Virus record (IMG/VR): IMGVR_UViG_3300025890_000171 | Span: 1-22,912 of that record | Length of the DNA: 22,912 bases | Direction: 5' to 3' (one strand) | Source of the DNA: a virus | Part shown: piece by piece, positions 13,488 through 19,528 of the stretch | How positions within the stretch are numbered: position 1 is the first letter of the stretch | Layout of the letters: every line of letters begins with the position of its first letter | Program-made: the position numbers and the translations under genes | Notes under the pieces: model-generated | Seen by the model: the letters and a program-made list of their open reading frames with translations, nothing else | Database searches by the model: none | Told to the model about the DNA's origin: nothing

Positions 13488-13772
13488 ATGGAAATGATTA
13501 AATTAGTTAATGGTAAAGGCGATATAATTGAAAGAAAGAAAATTGATTACACGCCTAATATAAAAATCTGGGAACAAAGAGGGTGGAAACCTTATGTTGA
13601 GCCTAAAGTAGAGCCTAAGCCAGAACCTAAGCCAGAGCCAACATTAGATTATGAATGGCAAAAATCAAAACCAATATTAAAAGAAAATGAAAGCCAAGAG
13701 AATTTTGAAGAGCGTTTGACTGGTTGGGAAAATGCTAAACCTAAGAAAAAATCTAAAAAAAAGGGTAAGTAA
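13488..13772 (+). CDS. Pro/Glu/Lys-rich head-cluster protein, 94 aa
   Basis: A 94-residue protein with a small N-terminal domain (MEMIKLVNGKGDIIERKKI, then WEQRGWKPYV), a linker of VEPKVEPKPEPKPEP (38-52) and a very basic end (KPKKKSKKKGK). An AAGGA site lies nine bases before the ATG, between the terminator and the start. A second in-frame ATG at 13494 is possible. Its role is unknown. Position after the capsid suggests a minor capsid or head-completion helper. The linker DNA shows 12-base repeats like those in the initiator gene, a reminder that such repeats can be purely protein-level. Confidence 0.6.
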   Translation: MEMIKLVNGKGDIIERKKIDYTPNIKIWEQRGWKPYVEPKVEPKPEPKPEPTLDYEWQKSKPILKENESQENFEERLTGWENAKPKKKSKKKGK

Positions 13773-14249
13773 ATGGCTACATCTGAATTTGCAGTTGCTA
13801 ATACCGATTTACAAAAGATACAACCAGATATATTAGGTTTTGGCATTACCGATTTTGGCGATCAATTACAATTTGCTGAAAATGATGTTTTAAGACGAGT
13901 TCGTGAAGAATGGTGGGAAAGATATAGGCATCAAGTCAGATACAAAGATATTACTAAAGTAACATCAGTTGAAATGACTAATAGCAAATTAACAAACTCA
14001 CAATGGACACAATCAGTAGTTTATCTAGCTTTATGGAAATATGCCTATCCAATTCTAACTAAATGGAAAGACCCAGATACTGGAGAGGGCAAAGACACAT
14101 TCCAAGTTCAAATAGATTTCTATAGAGATAGGTATGAAGAAGAATTCCAAGCTATCCTAAGAGATGGTGTTGAATATGATGAAGATGGTGATAGTTCAGT
14201 AAGCGATAGTGAAAAAGAATCATTACATCAGTTAAGGTTAGTTAGATAA
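13773..14249 (+). CDS. Head-tail connector / adaptor protein
   Basis: A 158-residue protein adjoining the previous stop. It opens with a helical region (DLQKIQPDILGFGITDFGDQLQFAENDVLRR, given here as its key turn at about 10-40), has a conserved-looking EEWWERYR segment, and later LWKYAYPILTKWKDP and FYRDRYEEEFQAI, the kind of all-helical fold seen in gp6/gp15-type adaptors that bind under the portal. An acidic tail (DEDGDSSVSDSE) closes it. By gene order (capsid, adaptor, closure, terminator, tube) it should join the portal to the tail. Confidence 0.7.
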   Translation: MATSEFAVANTDLQKIQPDILGFGITDFGDQLQFAENDVLRRVREEWWERYRHQVRYKDITKVTSVEMTNSKLTNSQWTQSVVYLALWKYAYPILTKWKDPDTGEGKDTFQVQIDFYRDRYEEEFQAILRDGVEYDEDGDSSVSDSEKESLHQLRLVR

Positions 14250-14719
14250 TGTCAGTTGATGTAAAAGTTAACGTAAATTCTATAGAAATAACTAATCTAT
14301 TAAAGAAAATTAGTAGAAAACAAAAGGCAGTAATAACCAAATCACTTAATAGAGTTTCTAATATGGCTATATTGATGATTACAAAGCGAACACAATCAGG
14401 AAAGCTACCAGATGGGGGTAATATGAGGTCATATGCTTCTTCTACTGTGAGAAGCCGAAAAAAGAGGGGTAGACAAACTGGTTTTGTAGATTTAACAGAT
14501 ACTGGTAAAATGTTTAGAAGTTTAGACTTTAAAACTGGTGGTTTAAAAAGCACATTATTCTTTGCTAATAAGGAAAGAGAAAAGATTGCAAGTTATCACG
14601 ATAGTTTTGGAGTAGGCAAAAGAAACACAAAAAGACCTTTTTTTGCTATAGGTAACAAAGAAGAAGATAAAATAATTAAAGAATTTCAAAATTTTTATTT
14701 TAAAGAAATGAAATTATGA
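14249..14719 (+). CDS. Neck / head closure protein (HK97 gp10-like)
   Basis: A 156-residue basic protein starting on the previous stop (TAATG). It shows the pattern of the HK97 gp10 and phage virion morphogenesis families: an N-terminal helix (EITNLLKKISRKQKAVITKS), IMxxTPLDTG-type region here as ITKRTQSGKLPDGG, then DLTDTGKMFRSLDF and YHDSFGVGKRNTKRPFFAIG near the end. Such proteins close the filled head or complete the tail top. Its place between adaptor and tail terminator fits. The exact step is not provable from sequence. Confidence 0.75.
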   Translation: MSVDVKVNVNSIEITNLLKKISRKQKAVITKSLNRVSNMAILMITKRTQSGKLPDGGNMRSYASSTVRSRKKRGRQTGFVDLTDTGKMFRSLDFKTGGLKSTLFFANKEREKIASYHDSFGVGKRNTKRPFFAIGNKEEDKIIKEFQNFYFKEMKL

Positions 14720-15159
14720 GCAAAAGAGAAAACATAGCTAGTGATATAATCACAAAACTTGATGCTGTAACAAGTCCTATTGAGTTTAAAAAAATTACTA
14801 GAGAACCTTTTGAAGTTGAAGAATTAAGTGATGCCCAGTTTCCTGCAATGTTTATACAAAGTGGTGATGAAACAAGGGAAGTATTAAGCATAGGCGATAC
14901 TGGAGCAGGTACATATCGAGGTACAATAGATTTTTTAATAGTTGCTTTTGGTAAAGGCACAACAACAAATATAGATACTGTTAGAAATCAAATTATAGAA
15001 GTTGTTGAAGAAACTTTAGATAATGATATAACTAGAAATGGTAATGCGATAGATACCCAAATAATAGAGGCATCATCAGACGAGGGAACTATTTATCCTT
15101 ATGGTGGTGTAAGAATAACAGCAAGGGTTATTTATGAATTTACTAGAGGGAGTGCATAA
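14716..15159 (+). CDS. Tail terminator protein
   Basis: A 147-residue protein that overlaps the previous stop (ATGA). The order helix (RENIASDIITKLDAV), PAMFIQSGDET, a central strand pair (YRGTIDFLIVAFGK), helix (IDTVRNQIIEVVEETLDND) and final strand (YGGVRITARVIYEFTRG) is that of lambda U / HK97 gp tail-terminator-like proteins. It should cap the tail tube once the tape measure length is reached and dock to the head. Size and position just before the tube gene agree with this. Confidence 0.78.
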   Translation: MSKRENIASDIITKLDAVTSPIEFKKITREPFEVEELSDAQFPAMFIQSGDETREVLSIGDTGAGTYRGTIDFLIVAFGKGTTTNIDTVRNQIIEVVEETLDNDITRNGNAIDTQIIEASSDEGTIYPYGGVRITARVIYEFTRGSA

Positions 15160-15335
15160 TGGCTAAAAATGTTACTATGAAAAAAGGCGAAACTATTATA
15201 AAATGTTCAGAAGATCATGTAGAGCATTTTAAGAAAAATGGTTTTACTATAGGAAATGAAAAAGCAGTTGTTAAAAAAGCTGAAAAAATTAAAGAAACTA
15301 ACGAAACTAACGAAGCTAACGATAAGGAGTTATAA
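15159..15335 (+). CDS. 58-aa protein with 9-base coding repeats
   Basis: A short gene overlapping the previous stop (TAATG) and ending one base before the tail tube ATG. It reads MAKNVTMKKGETIIKCSEDH, then EHFKKNGFTIG and a Lys/Glu tail. Three nine-base units (GAAACTAAC twice, then GAAGCTAAC; 15294-15320) encode Glu-Thr-Asn, Glu-Thr-Asn, Glu-Ala-Asn. The tail tube ribosome site lies inside its last codons, so its translation may gate tube synthesis. I recall similar short genes next to tube genes in marine phages; function is unknown. Confidence 0.7.
   Translation: MAKNVTMKKGETIIKCSEDHVEHFKKNGFTIGNEKAVVKKAEKIKETNETNEANDKEL
15324..15329 (+). promoter_or_regulatory. Strong RBS of the tail tube gene
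   Basis: AAGGAG seven bases before ATG 15336, within the 11 bases ATAAGGAGTTA shared with the major capsid gene. It lies inside the final codons of the 58-residue gene. Confidence 0.8.
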
Positions 15336-15722
15336 ATGGCTACACATCATGGAAAAGAGGGAGTTGTTACAATAGGTAGTGATACACTAGGTAATGCTAC
15401 TGGATTTACTGTAGATACTACACAAGACGTTGTAGAAGATACACCTTTAGGAAATTCAATGAAATCCTATATAGTTGGTAGAGGTACTTATACAGCAAGT
15501 ATTGATATGAACTTTGATGAAACAGATACAGCACAAACTAATCTAGTACAAGGTGCAGAACTTACATTTGCATTTTTACCAGAGGGTAATGCTTCTGGGG
15601 ATAGAAAATTCTCTGGAACTGGTATTGTAACTGGAATGTCAGTAGGTGTTACATTAGATGGTGTTACAACTAGAACTGTATCAGTACAAGGCAATGGTGG
15701 TCTTACTATCGGTACTGTGTAA
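15336..15722 (+). CDS. Major tail (tube) protein
   Basis: A 128-residue beta-rich protein. Pattern: GKEGVVTIGSDTLGNATGFTV, then TPLGNSMKSYIVGRGTYTASIDM, then LTFAFLPEGNASGDRKFSGTGIVTGMSVG and a terminal strand, the usual layout of short siphophage tube proteins. Hexameric rings of it stack to form the tail tube around the tape measure. Position directly before the frameshifted chaperone pair, and a ribosome site equal to that of the capsid gene, support it as one of the two most abundant virion proteins. Confidence 0.85.
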   Translation: MATHHGKEGVVTIGSDTLGNATGFTVDTTQDVVEDTPLGNSMKSYIVGRGTYTASIDMNFDETDTAQTNLVQGAELTFAFLPEGNASGDRKFSGTGIVTGMSVGVTLDGVTTRTVSVQGNGGLTIGTV

Positions 15723-16088
15723 ATGACAGAACAAAAAATTGATTATTTTGATGGTATTAGAGACCATTTCAGTACCCTTGACACTCAAATAATTGAAGTA
15801 CCAGAATGGGATTTAGTAGGCGATAAAGCTATATTTTGTAAACCTTTTAATATGCTTGAAAAACAAAAGATTTTTAAAGGTGCTAGTGGCACAGATTTAA
15901 TTGTTTTGATTGATGTTATTATTGAAAAGGCATTAACAAAAGATGGTAATAAAATGTTTAATGGAAGTCATGTTCTAGCTTTTAAAACTAAAGCTGATAC
16001 CAATGTTATTGCAGATGTTGCCACAAAGATTATGGGAACTGGAAACACAGATATTGAAGATAATAAAAAAAACTTAGAAATGATGTAG
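15723..16088 (+). CDS. Tail assembly chaperone (lambda G-like)
   Basis: A 121-residue protein starting directly after the tube gene stop. It begins MTEQKIDYFDGIRDHF and includes VPEWDLVGDKAIFCKPFNMLEKQKIF and LIVLIDVIIEKALTKDG, a common pattern of alphaproteobacterial phage tail chaperones. It should coat the tape measure before tube assembly. Near the end the frame crosses AAAAAAC (16067-16073), where a fraction of ribosomes should slip back one base and make a longer G-T form. The unshifted product ends KKNLEMM. Lambda gpG and gpGT are the model. Confidence 0.85.
   Translation: MTEQKIDYFDGIRDHFSTLDTQIIEVPEWDLVGDKAIFCKPFNMLEKQKIFKGASGTDLIVLIDVIIEKALTKDGNKMFNGSHVLAFKTKADTNVIADVATKIMGTGNTDIEDNKKNLEMM
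16067..16073 (+). promoter_or_regulatory. -1 ribosomal slippery site AAAAAAC
   Basis: The heptamer A-AAA-AAC sits in the correct register of the chaperone frame (codons AAA, AAA, AAC at 16065-16073). A slip of -1 reads on from C16073 (CTT AGA AAT GAT) to TAG at 16244-16246. It is the classical type of slip site of tail chaperone genes. No strong downstream stem is obvious to the eye. Confidence 0.88.
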
Positions 16089-16246
16089 AATTACATAATA
16101 TTTTTGGGTTAGCAGAAAAACTACACAAGACAGTTTCCGAAATCTTGCAAATGTCAGTAGATGAGTTTAATATGTGGTTAGCATACTTTCAAATTCAAAG
16201 TGATGAACGAGAAAGACAAGAACGACTAGCAAAGGCTCAAAGATAG
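16073..16246 (+). CDS. Frameshifted T extension of the tail chaperone
   Basis: The -1 frame from C16073 to TAG 16246 adds 57 residues to the first 117 of the chaperone, for a 174-residue G-T form. The added part reads LRNDVELHNIFGLAEKLH, then EILQMSVDEFNMWLAYFQIQ and a charged helix ending LAKAQR. The V-x-E/D-F-N-x-W-x-A-Y-F segment is typical of T-type extensions in alphaproteobacterial phages. It has no start codon with a ribosome site of its own, which supports production by frameshift. The extended form should link the tape measure to tube subunits. Confidence 0.88.
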   Translation, partial: LRNDVELHNIFGLAEKLHKTVSEILQMSVDEFNMWLAYFQIQSDERERQERLAKAQR

Positions 16247-18357
16247 TGGCAACAAAACAAGTAAATATAGACATTATAGCCAAAGATAAGACCAGACAAG
16301 CTATGAGGTCTGCAACTGGTGCTGTTGATAAGCTAAAAGGTGCAGTCTTTAACCTTAGAAATGCTTTTATTGGTTTAGGTGCAGGTTTAGTTGCCAAAAG
16401 TTTCTTAGATACTGGTAGAGAAGTAGAAAATCTAAGGGTTAGGTTTAAATTTTTATTTAGTGATGCTAGAGAGGGTGAAAAAGCCTTTAAAGGTCTGGTT
16501 AAATTCGCAGGTCAAGTTCCATTTAGTTTGCAGGAAATACAAAGAGGTTCAGCAAACCTTGCAGTTGTTTCTAAAAATGCAGACGAACTTAACAATTTAT
16601 TAAAAATTACTGGTGATATTGCTAGTGCATCTGGGTTAGATTTTGCAACTACAGCAGAACAAATTCAAAGAACCTTTTCTAGTGGTATTAATTCAGCAGA
16701 TTTATTTAGAGAAAGAGGTGTTAAGGCATTATTAGGTTTTGAAGCAGGGGTTAAGATTAGTGCAGAAGAATCAAGGAAACATATATTAACAGCTTTCAAA
16801 GATGGAACATTATCAGTAGTTGGTGCTAGTGATGAAATGGCTAAAACATTTGATGGTGTTATGTCAATGATAGGTGATAAGTTTCTTGGGTTTAAAATGA
16901 CCTTAATGGATTCAGCACCTTTTGATTTTGTTAAATCTGGAGCAATGATTTTAGAACAAGAACTTGCTAAAAATTTCGGAAGTATTGAAAAACTAGCAGA
17001 AAGAATGGGTAAAGGGTTAGTTTCAGCTTTTAGAAGTTTTCTTTTAACTGGTGCTAAAGTATTCGATACCTTTCAACCATTGTTTTCTTTTCTTGGTAGA
17101 TCAATGGAAAACTTAGTTGCCTATGTTAAAGGATTACCTGCACCACTAGATACTATAGGTGTAATAGGTTTCTTGATGTTAGGGGGTAAGGGTAAAGCAT
17201 TAGTATTTCTTATTGGTGGTATTTTAGATGAAATAAGAAGTGTTATTGGGCATACAATCCAAGCTATGGCATTGCTACAAGAGCAAATGAATAAAATTAC
17301 TTTTGGCAGGTCTATAGAACAAATTGAAAAAGCAGATCAAGCCGTTAAAGATTTAAAACTTACTGCTGAAAAACTTAAAACACCTATGACAGAAGTTGCC
17401 GAAAAGTTTGGTGAAGCAGGGGAATTAGGTAGTACCGAATTTAAAGAACTTAATAATGTATTTGATTTAACTGCCGAGAAAATTGGTAAAAATGAAATGG
17501 CAATGATTAATTTTCTTAAAAAGATAGATCAAACAACCGAATCAACTAAAAAATTAAAAGAAACAATAGATGTTAATGGCTTTATGAGTGCAAGAAGTGC
17601 AGTTGGTTCAGAATTAGCTACTGGTTCAGAAACAGAATTTGGTGATGCTAAAGGTATGAAGATGACTGGTGATATAGATGCACTACAAGCCATTGCAGAT
17701 ATGGAAGTTGCAATAGCACAACAAACAGCAGATAAAACACTAGAAATAGCAAAGAAAACTGCATCAGATCAAAAAAATCTAAGACAAACATTTATAAATG
17801 AACAAACTGCAATAATGAAAGCAGGAAATTTTCAAGAATTAAAAATGGTTAATCTAACCGAGCAACAGAAAAAAGATACTTTAATAGCAGGTGGTAAGCA
17901 GGTTTTAAATGCTATGGCACAAAATAACGAAAAAGCATTTAAATTAAATAAAGCATTTAATATGGCAGAAGCAATAATGAATACTGCTACTGGTGTTACT
18001 AAGGCATTATCTACTGGTAATATACCTTTAGCTATTTTGATAGGTGTATTAGGTGCAGTTCAACTTGCTAGTATAAGTCAACAAAAATATCAAGGTAGAC
18101 GTTTGGGTGGTCGAGTTAATCAAGGTCAGCCATATATGGTTGGTGAAGCAGGTGCAGAATTGATAGTGCCAGATAGACCATCAAACGTAGTTCCGAATAA
18201 TAAATTAGGTGGAATGGGTAAAGCAGTAACAGTTAATTTTAATATAAGCACAGTAGATGCTAGAGGTTTTAACGAATTATTAGTTAATTCAAGAGGTACT
18301 TTAGTTAATATGATTAATAGTGCTGTAAATGAAAAAGGTAACATGGCAATAATATGA
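16246..18357 (+). CDS. Tail tape measure protein
   Basis: A 703-residue protein starting at GTG on the last base of the chaperone stop (TAGTG). It is largely helical. Hydrophobic stretches lie near residues 32-53 (FNLRNAFIGLGAGLVAKSF), 301-328 and 588-610 (IPLAILIGVLGAVQLASI). Residues 621-643 (GGRVNQGQPYMVGEAGAELI) are a signature of tape measure C-termini. It sets tail length and is released on infection, often helping to breach the envelope. At about 1.5 angstroms per residue it predicts a tail near 100 nm. No lysozyme or peptidase domain is visible. The next gene overlaps its stop (ATGA). Confidence 0.93.
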   Translation: MATKQVNIDIIAKDKTRQAMRSATGAVDKLKGAVFNLRNAFIGLGAGLVAKSFLDTGREVENLRVRFKFLFSDAREGEKAFKGLVKFAGQVPFSLQEIQRGSANLAVVSKNADELNNLLKITGDIASASGLDFATTAEQIQRTFSSGINSADLFRERGVKALLGFEAGVKISAEESRKHILTAFKDGTLSVVGASDEMAKTFDGVMSMIGDKFLGFKMTLMDSAPFDFVKSGAMILEQELAKNFGSIEKLAERMGKGLVSAFRSFLLTGAKVFDTFQPLFSFLGRSMENLVAYVKGLPAPLDTIGVIGFLMLGGKGKALVFLIGGILDEIRSVIGHTIQAMALLQEQMNKITFGRSIEQIEKADQAVKDLKLTAEKLKTPMTEVAEKFGEAGELGSTEFKELNNVFDLTAEKIGKNEMAMINFLKKIDQTTESTKKLKETIDVNGFMSARSAVGSELATGSETEFGDAKGMKMTGDIDALQAIADMEVAIAQQTADKTLEIAKKTASDQKNLRQTFINEQTAIMKAGNFQELKMVNLTEQQKKDTLIAGGKQVLNAMAQNNEKAFKLNKAFNMAEAIMNTATGVTKALSTGNIPLAILIGVLGAVQLASISQQKYQGRRLGGRVNQGQPYMVGEAGAELIVPDRPSNVVPNNKLGGMGKAVTVNFNISTVDARGFNELLVNSRGTLVNMINSAVNEKGNMAII

Positions 18358-18962
18358 GTGGAACTTTACCAAATACCAGATTTAATGCGATTAATTTTCA
18401 AAGTAATCAAAAAACTTTGGTATCTGAAACAGATAGTGGCAAAACATTTCGTAGACAAATACAAGGTCAAAGATTTAGTTTTACAATTTCTTATCCACCA
18501 ATGACTAGGTCAGAATTTGCACCTATCATGGCATTTATAATGAAACAAAGAGCCAGAAAAGAAGATTTTACTGTTACATTTCCTAGTTATTTAGATGCAC
18601 AAGGCAACGAAACAAATACCTTACTAGTTAATGGGGTTCATTCTGCATCTGATACTACCATAGCAATAGATGGTTTTGCAGGTGATGGTGCAGGTAGATT
18701 AAAAGCAGGTGATTTAATCAAATTTTCACACGATAAAGTTTATATGATTATAGATGACGTAACATCATCAAGTAATTCAGCCACAGTAACCATAGAACCC
18801 CCTTTAAGGACTGCTTTAGCTGATGATAGTTCAGTTACTTATGATTCAGTACCTTTTAAGGTGCATCTTGTCAGTGATGCTCAAGAGTTCAGCAGTGGGC
18901 AAGTTGATAAAGATGGAAACCTATTATTTGTTTATGAATTTGATGTTATCGAGAGTTTATAA
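18354..18962 (+). CDS. Distal tail protein
   Basis: A 202-residue beta-rich protein directly after the tape measure. N-terminal part: FNAINFQSNQKTLVSETDSG, FRRQIQGQRFSFTISYPPMT and FAPIMAFIMKQRARKEDFTV, a pattern of distal tail (Dit)-type proteins of alphaproteobacterial siphophages. The middle (about 87-165, with LLVNGVHSASDTTIAIDGF and GDLIKFSHDKVYMIIDDV) looks like an inserted beta domain. It closes with LLFVYEFDVIESL. It should form the ring joining tube to tip. The gene position, tape measure then this, then the hub, agrees. Confidence 0.72.
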   Translation: MSGTLPNTRFNAINFQSNQKTLVSETDSGKTFRRQIQGQRFSFTISYPPMTRSEFAPIMAFIMKQRARKEDFTVTFPSYLDAQGNETNTLLVNGVHSASDTTIAIDGFAGDGAGRLKAGDLIKFSHDKVYMIIDDVTSSSNSATVTIEPPLRTALADDSSVTYDSVPFKVHLVSDAQEFSSGQVDKDGNLLFVYEFDVIESL

Positions 18963-19528
18963 TGGCAAGAGGTTTAACAAGTGCAGTTAAAACAGAACTA
19001 GCTACTGGTAATATTTGTCCAGTTTTATTAATTGAATTAGGGTTTGCTACACCAATATATTTAACTAATGCTAGTTTTGACTTAACTTCAAGTGTTTCTG
19101 GAACTTCAAGAACGTATTTATCAAATGGACATTTAAGAAAAGTAGGTGGTATAAGTGAAACAAATAAGCCGACTAAAAATTCTTTAAATATAGTTTTGTC
19201 AGCAGTTGACCAAACATATGTTTCTATAGCCTTAAATGAAAATATAATTAATAATGATGTTTATATTTACAGAGGTTTTTTAGATATAAATATGGATTTA
19301 ATTGCAGACCCATTTCTATTATTTTATGGGACTATAAATGAATATAAAATTGTAGATTCCACAGATACTGCGAATATAAGTTTAGTTGTTACTTCACATT
19401 GGGGTAATTTTAGTAAAACAAATGGTCGTTCTACAACTGATAATTCACAACAAAGATTTTTTTCTGGTGATAAAGGAATGGAATTTTCAGCCCTTACTGT
19501 TAAGGATATTAAGTGGGGTAGAGAATAA
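18962..19528 (+). CDS. Tail tip hub protein
   Basis: A 188-residue protein beginning MARGLTSAVKTELATGNICP and ending SGDKGMEFSALTVKDIKWGRE. Middle strands include PIYLTNASFDL, GHLRKVGGISET and VYIYRGFLD. The ending R-F-F-x-G-D-x-G-x-x-F...I-x-W-G is common to tail proteins that sit between the distal tail protein and J-like proteins in phages of Alphaproteobacteria. It resembles DUF2163-like hub proteins, but the match is from memory. It overlaps both neighbours by one base (TAATG twice), so the three tip proteins are made in a line. Confidence 0.65.
   Translation: MARGLTSAVKTELATGNICPVLLIELGFATPIYLTNASFDLTSSVSGTSRTYLSNGHLRKVGGISETNKPTKNSLNIVLSAVDQTYVSIALNENIINNDVYIYRGFLDINMDLIADPFLLFYGTINEYKIVDSTDTANISLVVTSHWGNFSKTNGRSTTDNSQQRFFSGDKGMEFSALTVKDIKWGRE

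Noticed and set aside
13599-13643. Second set of 12-base repeats as another origin
   Set aside because: The repeats encode the EPKPEP linker of a head-cluster protein; there is no initiator or AT-rich unwinding region beside them.
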